A stretch of 43,818 nucleotides of DNA. Source: an uncultured Lachnospiraceae bacterium. GTDB lineage: Bacteria > Bacillota > Clostridia > Lachnospirales > Lachnospiraceae. Every line of letters starts with the position of its first letter. Positions within the stretch are counted from its first letter, which is position 1. Both the position numbers and the translations under genes were made by a program. A model generated the notes under the pieces. It did no database searches, was not told the DNA's origin, and worked only from the letters and a program-made list of their open reading frames with translations. Positions 1-8,619 of this stretch are shown here, in pieces. The stretch is taken from the NCBI GenBank assembly GCA_900316395.1, contig ONCT01000043.1, positions 1-43,818 of the forward strand. The letters are read 5' to 3'.

Positions 1-74
1 TAATTATGCTTCATCTTCTTAGAGAAGCGCTTTGCCGCCTCCATAACCTTCTTACCCTGAGGTGTGAAATCCAT
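1..74 (-). CDS. ClpC-like ATPase, N-terminal start only (partial)
   Basis: Only the first 24 codons are inside the window; the gene runs off the left edge. The visible peptide begins MDFTPQGKKVMEAAKRFSKK and continues to HN, with the next codon starting TA (probably Tyr). This resembles the first helix of the Clp N-domain in ClpC/ClpA-type AAA+ unfoldases, which reads like 'FT..A..A...A...A...HNYIGTEH'. A good ribosome site (AAGGGAGC) sits 9 bases upstream of the ATG at 74. Clp unfoldases feed substrates to ClpP in the cytoplasm. The identification rests on a very short stretch and is an inference. No terminator is visible between this gene and the surface protein upstream, so they may be cotranscribed. 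Confidence 0.5.
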   Translation of the reverse strand, partial: MDFTPQGKKVMEAAKRFSKKMKHN

Positions 75-129
75 ATATAAAAGCTCCCTTACTACTTATA
101 TTCCTAACAAAAGTATAACAATTAATGAA

Positions 130-1737
130 TTATAAATCATTAAAATCAATTATATCCGAGCCAGAACCATTAGGCTTAGAGTTTTTCTTCTTGTCTGGTT
201 TTGCGCGTAATTCTTCACTTAAGTCAAGTTCTTCGTCTCCGAATACGTTCTTTTTCTTCTTGCTTTCCTTCTTAGCCTTCTTCTGAGCCTTCTTGATATC
301 CTTCTCGTCTTCCCAGAAAGCAGTTCCTTCATCTTCTACAACTTCTTCCTGAAGTTGTGGCTTATTATCTCTAGAAGATACATCAATATCATCATCCTTA
401 GTATCTTCCTTAATTACATCTTCAACCTTAGGCAATTTATCTGCTTTAAGGTCATCAATGCTCTTATCTATATCAAAGTCACCGAATTCTTCCTGAATCT
501 CGTCTTCAATAGTAGGCTCATCTATATATTCATCAAACAAATCATCTTTTTTACGACGCTTTGCTTCTTTCTTAGCAGCCTTACGCTCTTCCTTCTCTCT
601 CTTCTTTTGCTCCTTAAGCAGACGCTTCTGCTCCTTAGGATCAAGCTCGCCTTCGATACTAGCTTCGCCGATATTATCCTTGCCTTCAGCCTCTTCATCA
701 ACCTCATCACCATCAATAAGGTCTGCTTTATCATCACGTTTCTTAAGAACAATATTAATAATAATAGCAACAACTACAATTACTACGAAGATAATTGCTG
801 CAATGATATATCTCATATTAATTGACTTAAGTGTATCAAGAATTCCTGGTTCACTATCTGTCTTGGCATTAGTACTGCCTACTGTGAATAAAGCTTCATT
901 TACTCTCTGAACTGTCTTCTCAGATACATCATATTGGAACCATCCTGTCACATTAGTTGAACTTGTTCCATATACATATACAAATCCATCTACGCCCTGC
1001 ATTGTATATACTTCAACCTGTCTTCCATCAACATCAATGGTACTCTTAGTAAGCTTATCGCTAATCATCTCACCTGGCTCACCAGGAACAACATAATAAT
1101 CAGGTCTTCCAAGATAGAAATTGTCCTTAATAGAATTAGTTGTAGGGTCATATACATAGAATGTTCCAGGACCACCAACATTATCTACTGGCTTAAGATA
1201 TACCATTGTTGTCTGACCATTGCTAATTCCCTTGAGACTCTTACCATTGATTGTAAGCTGTACCTGACTATATCCACCTGGAATTTCCTCAGGTGAGAAT
1301 CTCTCTGATACAGTGTATTTCTTGCCATTAATATCGAAATCTTCTGACGCACCTGCAGGAGCAGCCGTATTAGTTGCACCAACATTTACAACCATAGAAG
1401 AACTACTTGCGTTACTTGAGCTAACAGCAATGGCAGACTGACCAGCTGCATTTGCCTTGAAGGTAATAGTTCCCTGCTTACCAGTAAAGTCAACCTCTCC
1501 GGCACTTGACCTATATCCACTAACATTACAATTAACTACAGAAAGTACATTCTCATTATACTTAACAGTCATATTACCAGACTCAGTTGCTGTTGCTGTT
1601 ACCGTAAATGTATCACCCACCGCAGGGTTCTCTGTAGAAATCGCCACAGAAGATGTTCCCGCTGCCAAAGCAGTGAGTGGTGACATTGTTAATATCAGAC
1701 ATGCAACTACTGCCATTATTCTACTTTTAATTCTCAT
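130..1737 (-). CDS. Cohesin-like, membrane-anchored cell-surface protein
   Basis: A 535-residue exported protein. It has a signal peptide (MRIKSRIMAVVACLILTMSP, cleavage likely after LAA). Residues about 27-120 are a Ser/Thr/Ala-rich beta domain resembling a cohesin fold ('ENPAVGDTFTVTATAT'). A second extracellular region of unknown fold spans about 130-290. One transmembrane helix lies at about 309-332. The last 200 residues form a highly charged Lys/Glu/Asp-rich cytoplasmic tail, probably coiled or disordered. In cellulosomal Clostridia cohesins bind dockerins, but no dockerin is seen here and the domain could be another immunoglobulin-like fold. The GAGG ribosome site precedes the ATG. The GH5 cellulase gene lies directly upstream on the same strand but is separated by a terminator, so the two are probably regulated apart. 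Confidence 0.6.
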   Translation of the reverse strand: MRIKSRIMAVVACLILTMSPLTALAAGTSSVAISTENPAVGDTFTVTATATESGNMTVKYNENVLSVVNCNVSGYRSSAGEVDFTGKQGTITFKANAAGQSAIAVSSSNASSSSMVVNVGATNTAAPAGASEDFDINGKKYTVSERFSPEEIPGGYSQVQLTINGKSLKGISNGQTTMVYLKPVDNVGGPGTFYVYDPTTNSIKDNFYLGRPDYYVVPGEPGEMISDKLTKSTIDVDGRQVEVYTMQGVDGFVYVYGTSSTNVTGWFQYDVSEKTVQRVNEALFTVGSTNAKTDSEPGILDTLKSINMRYIIAAIIFVVIVVVAIIINIVLKKRDDKADLIDGDEVDEEAEGKDNIGEASIEGELDPKEQKRLLKEQKKREKEERKAAKKEAKRRKKDDLFDEYIDEPTIEDEIQEEFGDFDIDKSIDDLKADKLPKVEDVIKEDTKDDDIDVSSRDNKPQLQEEVVEDEGTAFWEDEKDIKKAQKKAKKESKKKKNVFGDEELDLSEELRAKPDKKKNSKPNGSGSDIIDFNDL

Positions 1738-1864
1738 GTTATTACCTCAACTCTCTTATATGCTAATATATCTACAATTAGTATAAATCAACTTATTTTC
1801 ACTTAAAAAATTACTACATATAGATTATAGGTAACTTTATTACAAAAATCAACCTAATCACAGA

Positions 1865-1897
1865 AAAAAGAAATAGGCATATCACAATTGATATGCC
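1865..1897 (-). terminator. Rho-independent terminator of the GH5 gene
   Basis: A 9-bp perfect stem (GGCATATCA at 76-84 of the 1800s block, TGATATGCC at 1889-1897) with a CAAT loop. Read on the minus strand it is followed by a T-rich tail (TATTTCTTTTTT). It lies 34 bases past the cellulase stop codon. Confidence 0.8.
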
Positions 1898-1930
1898 CAC
1901 TTATAACATAATCCATAATACTGTTAATCT

Positions 1931-3961
1931 CTATACTCCATACCACCCTATGCCTTCATAATTCCAGCCATTGAATGACAGGTGATTACGTTCTACAACA
2001 TCTCTAGTGTAATGATGTGAACCTACTCCAGTTACATTAGGATTGAATAACCGATATACAGCCTCGCCAGGATCAGCCGAATACCATCCTACGCCTTCAT
2101 AATTCCAACCTATAAAATCAAGTATATCCTTTTCAATGACATCAGCGGTGTAGTGATGGTCTCCTGAATATGGATTATATAATCTATATACAGGTGTATC
2201 AGATATAATAGGCGCATACCATGCACATCCTTCATATCGCCAACCTACTATTACAAGATATTTCCTTTCATCATTTGACGCTGTATATAAATGTTCTCCA
2301 CTATAGGGATTAAACATGCGAAACATAATATTAGCGCCTTCCTTCTCAGGAATCACCTCATCCCCATCATTCAAGGATTGCGTAAGGCACCAATTCCTAA
2401 GATATATACCAGTGTCTGACAAATCATTTTCACTAAACTTATCAACCGAACCACAGCTTGATTTAATTAATGCAGATGTCTCGTTCTTATTACATAGCGA
2501 CCATCCCACAAATGATACATTAGTATCATTGATAAGGCTCTTCCAGACATCAGCCGAAGCATAATCTATACCGCCATTACCAGAGGCATCACATATAGAG
2601 AATTCCGATACAAATACTGGTGTTCCGGCTGCTCTTGCCTGTATTAATTTATCTCTGATATTATCCTTATGTGTGCCTGCATAGAAATGTAAAGTATACA
2701 TTACATTATTATATCGGAGAGGATTAGCAGAAACCTGTTCTACATCCTGGGACCATGTTGGTGTTCCCACAAGAATTATGGCGTCACTATCATTAGCTCT
2801 TATAACAGGAATTACGGAATCTGCATACTGCTTAATTGTATCCCAGTTAGTTCCTCCATTAGGCTCATTACATATCTCATATAACACATTAGAATGACTA
2901 GAGTATCTTGCAGATATACGAGAAAAGAAATCTATGGCTTCAGCCTGATGCTGCATAGGATTAGAATCCTGTAGGATGTGCCAGTCAATAATCACATACA
3001 TTCCAAGGCCTGTTGCTGCATTCACTCCTTTATCTATAATTGATTCCAGCTTAGCTTTGTCGCCACCTGCACAGTATCCACCTTCATCAGTATACATTGC
3101 AAGACGAACTACATTAGCTCCCCAATCGTCTCTTAAGCACTTGAATGCCCCTTCATTGACATATTCTGGGAACCACTGAAGACCATGAGTTGATACACCC
3201 CTTAGCTGATACTGGCTACCATTAGAATCCACAAGGTCAACTCCACTTACAGCTAGAGCACCATGATTATCAAAAGGAGTTCCTACTTCCGGCACCTTCG
3301 GAACTACAGGCGTAGGATTAGGAGGATTGACATTTCCTCCTTCTGGATTAGAAGGTTCAGCGCCACCTTCGCCGGTGTCAGAAGGATTAGTATTACTTCC
3401 TCCGACATCAGCTGTCCCTTCACGGAAGGCTCTAACTTCGTCCGCTGATAGCACTCTACCAACACCTGTGGAATTGTCAATAAGATAAGTGCCAACCAGA
3501 CTGTCTAAGCTACTAGAATTATTAGCAGCAAGAATCATACCTACTTCAGTTATTGTGGATTTAGCGGCTATATTACCATTGTAGTCAGCGTTATAGATGT
3601 TAAGATTATTACTAATATCAAGATTACAATTCCATGCATTATCCTTATTTATCTGACCAGAATACGGAATAGCAAAATGCCATGAATTAACATCGTAATT
3701 GTTATGATTCTCAACTGATACATTGAATTGAGCATAGTATGAGCCGTTGCTTTCCCAACCGTTAGATTTGTTAAATGTAACAGCTAGACCTTTGAAATTA
3801 CGAATGGAATCATAATCATCCCCAGCTGATAATCTAGGATTAGAATTAATTGTTCTCACAGGCATAGTATAATACCCGCTAAATCCCTGACAAATGAGCG
3901 TAGCCAACAATATTATAACGGCACCTATATATATTATTTTCACATCAAAATGTTTTCTCAA
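1931..3961 (-). CDS. Secreted GH5 endoglucanase with N-terminal CBM-like module and C-terminal DUF5648 repeats
   Basis: A 676-residue secreted glycoside hydrolase. Order: N-terminal hydrophobic signal segment (IIYIGAVIILLATLICQGF); a beta-sandwich at about 50-165 that looks like a family 2 carbohydrate-binding module ('FNVSVENHNNYDVNSWHFAI'); a Pro/Asn/Gly linker; a GH5 catalytic domain at about 225-530; and three 45-residue DUF5648 repeats at about 545-676 (pattern RLYNPYSGEHxYT...GWxYEGxxWY). The GH5 signature is present: acid/base Glu366 in ICNEPNG and nucleophile Glu453 in FVSEFS. It should hydrolyse internal beta-1,4-glucan or mannan bonds outside the cell; cellulase is the best guess. 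The start is TTG with GAGAGGAAA upstream. A GTG six codons later is the alternative. Two other proteins in this window carry the same C-terminal repeats. Confidence 0.9.
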   Translation of the reverse strand: MRKHFDVKIIYIGAVIILLATLICQGFSGYYTMPVRTINSNPRLSAGDDYDSIRNFKGLAVTFNKSNGWESNGSYYAQFNVSVENHNNYDVNSWHFAIPYSGQINKDNAWNCNLDISNNLNIYNADYNGNIAAKSTITEVGMILAANNSSSLDSLVGTYLIDNSTGVGRVLSADEVRAFREGTADVGGSNTNPSDTGEGGAEPSNPEGGNVNPPNPTPVVPKVPEVGTPFDNHGALAVSGVDLVDSNGSQYQLRGVSTHGLQWFPEYVNEGAFKCLRDDWGANVVRLAMYTDEGGYCAGGDKAKLESIIDKGVNAATGLGMYVIIDWHILQDSNPMQHQAEAIDFFSRISARYSSHSNVLYEICNEPNGGTNWDTIKQYADSVIPVIRANDSDAIILVGTPTWSQDVEQVSANPLRYNNVMYTLHFYAGTHKDNIRDKLIQARAAGTPVFVSEFSICDASGNGGIDYASADVWKSLINDTNVSFVGWSLCNKNETSALIKSSCGSVDKFSENDLSDTGIYLRNWCLTQSLNDGDEVIPEKEGANIMFRMFNPYSGEHLYTASNDERKYLVIVGWRYEGCAWYAPIISDTPVYRLYNPYSGDHHYTADVIEKDILDFIGWNYEGVGWYSADPGEAVYRLFNPNVTGVGSHHYTRDVVERNHLSFNGWNYEGIGWYGV

Positions 3962-3994
3962 TCCTATTATTTCCTCTCTTCTTAATATACTTCG

Positions 3995-4003
3995 ATTATA
4001 ACA
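3995..4003 (-). promoter_or_regulatory. Extended -10 promoter for the GH5 gene
   Basis: On the minus strand TGTTATAAT (TGnTATAAT) lies 34 bases upstream of the TTG start. No good -35 hexamer is seen at the expected distance. That position falls inside the first copy of the tandem repeat at 4013-4077, consistent with activator-dependent or extended -10 transcription. Confidence 0.55.
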
Positions 4004-4012
4004 CTTACCACT

Positions 4013-4077
4013 AAAAGAAGCGAGTTATGATTATATATAGAGCCTGCTCTCAAAAGAAGCAAATTATGATTATATAT
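4013..4077. repeat. Two 26-bp direct repeats upstream of the cellulase gene
   Basis: Copies at 4013-4038 and 4052-4077 both read AAAAGAAGC, then two variable bases within an otherwise matching run, then TTATGATTATATAT. They differ at two positions and are spaced 39 bp start to start. The downstream copy covers the -35 position of the GH5 promoter, and the other abuts the stop codon of the small membrane gene. They could be paired regulator sites or a simple duplication. Confidence 0.6.
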
Positions 4078-4296
4078 CTACAGCTTCCTAATCAGCAGCA
4101 CCACCCAGGACACAATTAAGATGATAAAGAATGACACAACAAGTCTTACCATATTGCAGTGTGCAAGCTCAACAGAAAAAAGTAGTACATATCCAAATAC
4201 AATCATAATTGCAATTAGCAAAGCATAAAGCCCGCTATATAATAGATCAAGCTTAGTAATTGCTCCCTTGTTCTTCTCAAAAATAAAATTCTCCAT
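4078..4296 (-). CDS. Small two-helix membrane protein, function unknown
   Basis: A 72-residue protein that I do not recognise. It starts MENFIFEKNKGAITKLDLLY and holds two predicted transmembrane helices (about residues 20-43 and 49-69), with a short basic C-terminus (LIRKL). A strong ribosome site (AGGAGGATGTGACTT) precedes the ATG, which supports real translation. It lies between the aldehyde dehydrogenase, whose terminator is upstream, and the cellulase. Its promoter is not obvious. No catalytic motif is visible. Confidence 0.6.
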   Translation of the reverse strand: MENFIFEKNKGAITKLDLLYSGLYALLIAIMIVFGYVLLFSVELAHCNMVRLVVSFFIILIVSWVVLLIRKL

Positions 4297-4353
4297 AAGT
4301 CACATCCTCCTGTCATCGTCATTGTTCTATGGCATTATAACGAAAGATGTGTA

Positions 4354-4385
4354 CAATAAAAGGGACACATCTTCCGACATGTCCC
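4354..4385 (-). terminator. Terminator of the aldehyde dehydrogenase gene
   Basis: Inverted repeat GGGACA/TGTCCC (4362-4367 and 4380-4385), followed on the minus strand by TTTTATTG. It lies about 30 bases beyond the dehydrogenase stop. Confidence 0.7.
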
Positions 4386-4415
4386 AAATCTTACAATCAA
4401 CACTTAATAATCATA

Positions 4416-5822
4416 TTATTTTTCAAATAGTTTAATGAACTTTTCTTTTATTATTCGCTTTTCATAAGGATGCTCTCGCATAGGCAGGTTAAAATGTGTA
4501 CTACCATATAACACTGTCTGTGGATGAGTAAATTCTCTGAATCCCCATTCACCATGATAAGCTCCCATTCCAGAATGACCTGTACCATTAAATGGAACAC
4601 CCTTAACCATAATATGCAAGCACACTTCATTAACACATCCACCGCCGAATTGTTGCGTACTCATAATATGCTCTGCCCACTCTATATCCTTGGTAAATAG
4701 ATATAATGCCAAGCCATGCTCTCTTGATGCAATATTATCCATAAGCTCATCAATCTTGTTATCATCATATACGATAATCGGAAGAAGTGGTGAGAATAAT
4801 TCGCGATTAACTATCTCTTCTTCCAGACCAACAGGATATATTATTGTCGGCTCAAATCTTCTACTTCTCCTACCACCATTACCGCCATATACTATCCTGT
4901 CAGAATACTTCTTGGCTGTTTTAGCACATTTGTCATAAGCCGCCTTGGTAATAAGCTTAGGATATTCCTTATTCTTATACGCATTAGGCACCTGTCTCTT
5001 GAACTCCTTCTTAAGTGCCTTAATGAACTTATCAGCTACCTCAGAAGCAACTGCCACCTGATTAACATTGATACATATCTGCCCTGCATTTAACGACTTG
5101 AAGAATGCAATCTTTCTTGCTGCATCCTTAATATCTGCATCTTTTCTAACAACAGCAAAGTTACCCTCTTCTCCACCAAGCTCTAGTGCAACTGGCGTAA
5201 GATTCTTAGCTGCCATCTCTAATATATGCTTAGCCACACGAGGCGAACCTGTATAGAATATCTTGTCGAATCTCTCTTCAAGACACATATCAGCCACATC
5301 ATGACCCCCATCAACAATAGCCACGAATTTTGAAGGGAATATCTCTTCTATCAATTCCTGCATTGCCTTCGTACAATTAGGTGTCTTAGAGCTTGCCTTA
5401 ATAACTGCCGTATTACCACCTGATATGGCTGCTATTAGCACACCAAGGGATAAAAGAATTGGGAAGTTGAATGGACTTATTATAAGAGTCGTACCATAAG
5501 GCATCTTATACACCTTGGTAATCATACTCGGGAAGCAGGTTAGACCTGAGAAATGCGTCTCAGTCTTAGCATACTTATCTAATCCCTTAAGTGTCTCATT
5601 TGCTTCAAGCACAACTGTTCCTATATCACAAAAATACGCTTCAAGACCATGACGACCTAAGTCTTTATATAAAGCTTCCTTAAGGTCATCCTCATGTCTT
5701 ATTACAGCATCACGAAGGCGAATAATCGCCTTCTTTCTGAAATTAAGATCTAATGTCTTATTAGTTCGAAAGAACTTGTTTTGTTTTTGTACCAGCTCAT
5801 GAATGTTTTCTTTTGTCCACAT
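4416..5822 (-). CDS. NAD(P)-dependent aldehyde dehydrogenase (class 3-like)
   Basis: A 468-residue soluble aldehyde dehydrogenase. The general-base Glu214 sits in VALELGGEEGN and the catalytic Cys250 in NAGQICIN; their spacing and the overall length match the class 3/YwdH group of fatty-aldehyde and benzaldehyde dehydrogenases. These enzymes oxidise medium-chain or aromatic aldehydes to acids without a signal peptide. The usual 'ELGGK' lysine is replaced by Glu (ELGGE), which is a mild departure and could affect cofactor handling. A GGGGG ribosome site precedes the ATG. The short-chain dehydrogenase gene lies 23 bases upstream on the same strand, so the two redox enzymes are probably cotranscribed. 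The physiological substrate cannot be read from sequence. Confidence 0.88.
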   Translation of the reverse strand: MWTKENIHELVQKQNKFFRTNKTLDLNFRKKAIIRLRDAVIRHEDDLKEALYKDLGRHGLEAYFCDIGTVVLEANETLKGLDKYAKTETHFSGLTCFPSMITKVYKMPYGTTLIISPFNFPILLSLGVLIAAISGGNTAVIKASSKTPNCTKAMQELIEEIFPSKFVAIVDGGHDVADMCLEERFDKIFYTGSPRVAKHILEMAAKNLTPVALELGGEEGNFAVVRKDADIKDAARKIAFFKSLNAGQICINVNQVAVASEVADKFIKALKKEFKRQVPNAYKNKEYPKLITKAAYDKCAKTAKKYSDRIVYGGNGGRRSRRFEPTIIYPVGLEEEIVNRELFSPLLPIIVYDDNKIDELMDNIASREHGLALYLFTKDIEWAEHIMSTQQFGGGCVNEVCLHIMVKGVPFNGTGHSGMGAYHGEWGFREFTHPQTVLYGSTHFNLPMREHPYEKRIIKEKFIKLFEK

Positions 5823-5845
5823 AATAAAACCCCCTTTTATTCATG

Positions 5846-6622
5846 TCACATCTTCTTTTCCTGCCATTTTGCCGCGAAATCAAGCAACGCTCCATCTGGT
5901 GCAAACTTGCGAAGCACATATGTTGCTTTTACTACCAGACCAGGTAGAATTATTTCCTTCTTATTATACATTTTCCTAATTGCATATTTCGCAAGGCTTC
6001 TAGGCTTCATTCCCTTAGCCTCTGCATCAATTCCAGCTGCCTCGTTAAAACCAGTTGGAACTGGTCCAGGGCACAATGCTCCAACATACACATTAGACTC
6101 AGCAACCTTGGCTTCTCTAGCAATCGCTCTTGTCATATTAAGGACGTAAGCCTTAGTTGCATAATAAGTTGCCATATAAGGTGAGCCAGGCATATATCCA
6201 GCAGAGCTAGCAATATTAAGAATATAGCCTCTGTTCTTCTCAAGCATATCATGCAAGAACAGCTTCGTTAATACATGAACACCAGTAATATTAGTATTAA
6301 TCATATTTATTTCTCTATCAAGGTCAATATCATCGAAGTCACCAAGGGCTCCGAAGCCTGCTCCATTAATTAATACCTGAACATCAAGATGCTTGTGCTT
6401 TTCATAGAGTGCCTTGCATTCATCCACATTTGACACATCACACACATAGTATTTACATTTATGATTATAGAAATGTGTTCTTGAAATGTGGTTGTATTCC
6501 TTAGTTAACTGCTTGAGCTTATCTTCACTCCTGGCAACAAGAATAATATCAAGACGTGATAATAGACATCTTGCCATCTCTTTTCCAATACCTGAAGATG
6601 CTCCCGTTATTATTGCATACAT
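5846..6622 (-). CDS. Short-chain dehydrogenase/reductase (SDR)
   Basis: A 258-residue classical SDR with a Rossmann fold. The nucleotide-binding motif TGASSGIG is at residues 6-13, the NGAG motif follows ('LINGAGFGALG'), the catalytic Ser is in NIASSAGY, and the YxxxK pair is in MATYYATKAYV. The C-terminal tail after about residue 220 is basic, as in the DltE/YqjQ-like group of membrane-associated SDRs acting on acyl or hydroxysteroid-like substrates. The reaction is NAD(P)-dependent alcohol/ketone interconversion; the substrate is unknown. AGGAGGAATTAAT precedes the ATG. It is the upstream partner of the aldehyde dehydrogenase and follows the permease by 14 bases, so all three may share a transcript. 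Confidence 0.85.
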   Translation of the reverse strand: MYAIITGASSGIGKEMARCLLSRLDIILVARSEDKLKQLTKEYNHISRTHFYNHKCKYYVCDVSNVDECKALYEKHKHLDVQVLINGAGFGALGDFDDIDLDREINMINTNITGVHVLTKLFLHDMLEKNRGYILNIASSAGYMPGSPYMATYYATKAYVLNMTRAIAREAKVAESNVYVGALCPGPVPTGFNEAAGIDAEAKGMKPRSLAKYAIRKMYNKKEIILPGLVVKATYVLRKFAPDGALLDFAAKWQEKKM

Positions 6623-6636
6623 ATTAATTCCTCCTT

Positions 6637-8001
6637 TCAGAACAACGCAAATTTAAGTACAAAAAGACCTGCCAAAATGTACATTAGCGGTTTTATGGAC
6701 TTATAGTTGCCTGCTATTAAGTTAATTACTACATAAGATATAATTCCAACGCCAATTCCATCAGATATACTATATAGCATAGGCATACATATAAAGCATA
6801 GGTATGCAGGAATTGATTCTGCCGGGTTTTTGAAATTAATGTCTACTACATTCATGGCCATTAAGAACCCAACAAATATCAATGCTGGGGCAACGGCAAA
6901 TCCTGGGATTGCAATGAATATAGGACCAATCACAAGAGACACAAGGAACAGTATTCCTGTAACAATTGATGTAAGTCCAGTTCTTCCACCCTCGTTAATT
7001 CCTGCCGAGCTTTCAACATAAATTGTAGTTGTAGATGTTCCACTCACTGCACCAAAAGCATTTGCAATAGAATCAGCAACTAACGCCCTCTTCATTCCAC
7101 GCACTCTACCATCTTCATTTACCATAGAGGTATTAGCAGTGCAGCCAAGCAAAGAGCCCATTACATTGAATAGGTCTACAAATAACAGTGAGAATACTAT
7201 GGATATAATATCAATAATTCTAACGCTGGATAAATCCACACTAAAGCATGCCGCAAATGCATCCGAAAAGCTTCCAAATCCATCAAATATAAACTTAGTC
7301 GGAATGACGGATGGGGTATCTGGTCCAACCTCGTATAGACCTGTAAGCTGGGCAATAATGCCGAGCACCCATGAGACTCCAACACCAATAAGTATTGAGC
7401 CCTTCACCTTCCTAACATGGAAGATACCAATCACAATAATTCCTATCAGACATAAAACTGCCGATATTCCGTCAGTATGAAAGCTACCATTAAAGTCAAC
7501 AATCTTAACAAGGGTATCATCAGATGCAACCACTACCTTGCCCTTCTGCAATCCGATAAATGCGATAAAAAGCCCAATTCCAACTGTAAGACCTTTCACC
7601 AAATCCTTAGGAATTGCATTGAAGAGAAATGTTGTAACATTAGTTAGTGTCAATATAAGAAATACAACTGCCTCTATAAATACGCATAACAAGCCTAATT
7701 GCCATGGAAGTCCCATTAGGTTGCATACCTCGTAGGTAATATATGCATTAAGCCCAAGACCTGGGGCTAAGGCAAATGGCAGATTAGAAAAGCATGCCAT
7801 AAGTAGTGTACCAACACCAGACGCAAGGGCTGTTGCTACGAATACAGCATTTGCATCCATGCCAGTCTCACTTAGAATTGCAGGATTAACCGCAAGGATG
7901 TATGCCATGGTAACAAATGTAGTTAGACCAGCAATTAATTCTGTTTTCGTATTTGTCTTGTTTTCTCGAAACTTAAATATTCTCTCTAACATATCTAACA
8001 T
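6637..8001 (-). CDS. NCS2-family purine (hypoxanthine/guanine or adenine) permease
   Basis: A 454-residue polytopic membrane protein with about 12-14 hydrophobic helices. The N-terminus (ERIFKFRENKTNTKTELIAG, then LTTFVTMAYIL) and internal motifs (ANTSMVNEDGRVRG; GTSTTTIYVESSAGINEGGR) match the AzgA/PbuG-type NCS2 permeases. These import hypoxanthine, guanine or adenine with protons. Substrate preference is not readable. ATG at 8001 has no ribosome site; a second ATG at 7992 better matches the family N-terminus. A TGATATAAT extended -10 overlaps 8000-8008, so transcription might begin almost exactly at the 7992 start. The gene lies immediately after the yajC terminator, and no purine riboswitch fits in the gap. 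Confidence 0.88.
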   Translation of the reverse strand: MLDMLERIFKFRENKTNTKTELIAGLTTFVTMAYILAVNPAILSETGMDANAVFVATALASGVGTLLMACFSNLPFALAPGLGLNAYITYEVCNLMGLPWQLGLLCVFIEAVVFLILTLTNVTTFLFNAIPKDLVKGLTVGIGLFIAFIGLQKGKVVVASDDTLVKIVDFNGSFHTDGISAVLCLIGIIVIGIFHVRKVKGSILIGVGVSWVLGIIAQLTGLYEVGPDTPSVIPTKFIFDGFGSFSDAFAACFSVDLSSVRIIDIISIVFSLLFVDLFNVMGSLLGCTANTSMVNEDGRVRGMKRALVADSIANAFGAVSGTSTTTIYVESSAGINEGGRTGLTSIVTGILFLVSLVIGPIFIAIPGFAVAPALIFVGFLMAMNVVDINFKNPAESIPAYLCFICMPMLYSISDGIGVGIISYVVINLIAGNYKSIKPLMYILAGLFVLKFALF

Positions 8002-8008
8002 TATATCA
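8000..8008 (-). promoter_or_regulatory. Possible extended -10 overlapping the permease start
   Basis: The minus strand reads TGATATAATG, with the ATG of the permease inside it. If used, the transcript would start near 7993 and the ATG at 7992 would be leaderless. The -35 region falls in the terminator tail of yajC. This is suggestive only. Confidence 0.35.
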
Positions 8009-8013
8009 CAAAT

Positions 8014-8074
8014 ACAAAAAAAGCTTCGCCCTCGCCGAAAAAATATGTTTAATCGGCAAATTAAGGCGAAGCTT
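8014..8074 (-). terminator. Strong nested terminator ending the yajC/tgt operon
   Basis: A 10-bp outer stem (AAGCTTCGCC at 8021-8030, GGCGAAGCTT at 8065-8074) encloses a smaller GCCGA/TCGGC hairpin. A T-run (TTTTTTTGTATTTG) follows on the minus strand. It ends the long cluster transcribed from about 17.7 kb. Confidence 0.85.
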
Positions 8075-8090
8075 AATCTTACTCTAATTA

Positions 8091-8528
8091 TTATTTGTTG
8101 TTCTTTCTAGCTTCCTTCTCTTCCTTCTTCTTACGCTTAGCTTCTTCCTTAGCGGCCTGAGCCTCTTTACGCTCTTGTGCTGCCTTAGCATTAGCCTCTG
8201 CGTCTTCTGGCTTCTCTACGCTAGTGATTGCAGATTTCTGCATAGGAATACGGCAGTTCTTGTTGCTTCCGAACTCAACAATAACAACATCCTCACCTAT
8301 GTCAATAATTACACCATAGAAACCGCTTGATGTAAGTACTGTATCTCCAACTGCCATACTATTAAGCATAGAATCCTTTCTCTGCTTCTCCTTATTAGAT
8401 GGACGAATCATGAAGAAATACATAAGTACGAATAAACCAATGATCATTATGATCATTCCGTATTTACCAAAAAAGCCGGCAAATCCTGAAGCCTGCTCAG
8501 TTGCCTCTAATAATAATCCAAAATCCAT
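8091..8528 (-). CDS. yajC: Preprotein translocase subunit YajC
   Basis: A 145-residue membrane protein of the Sec accessory complex (SecDF-YajC). After a short N-terminus it has one transmembrane helix (YGMIIMIIGLFVLMYFFMIR), then the family core ('RPSNKEKQRKDSMLNSMAVG', then DTVLTSSG.YG.I..I). A Lys/Glu/Ala-rich tail of about 40 residues is longer than in Escherichia coli but common in Firmicutes. It helps SecDF in protein export, and the exact role is still debated. The position directly downstream of tgt is the conserved order in many bacteria. The strong terminator after it closes the operon. Confidence 0.93.
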   Translation of the reverse strand: MDFGLLLEATEQASGFAGFFGKYGMIIMIIGLFVLMYFFMIRPSNKEKQRKDSMLNSMAVGDTVLTSSGFYGVIIDIGEDVVIVEFGSNKNCRIPMQKSAITSVEKPEDAEANAKAAQERKEAQAAKEEAKRKKKEEKEARKNNK

Positions 8529-8619
8529 TAGATAATCCTCCTATTTCTTAAAATACCATTCAACATTTTACATAATATTGTAATATATATCAAGTTATTT
8601 TTACTTTTATTTAGGCGAC

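Noticed and set aside
355..825. Plus-strand open frame antisense to the cohesin-like protein's charged tail
   Set aside because: It mirrors the Lys/Glu-rich codons of the real minus gene, is Leu/Ile/Asn-rich without motif, and has no ribosome site.
4013..4077. CRISPR array
   Set aside because: Only two imperfect copies with a 13-base gap and no cas genes.
8002..8013. Purine riboswitch upstream of the permease
   Set aside because: Only 12 bases separate the gene from the yajC terminator, so no aptamer fits.
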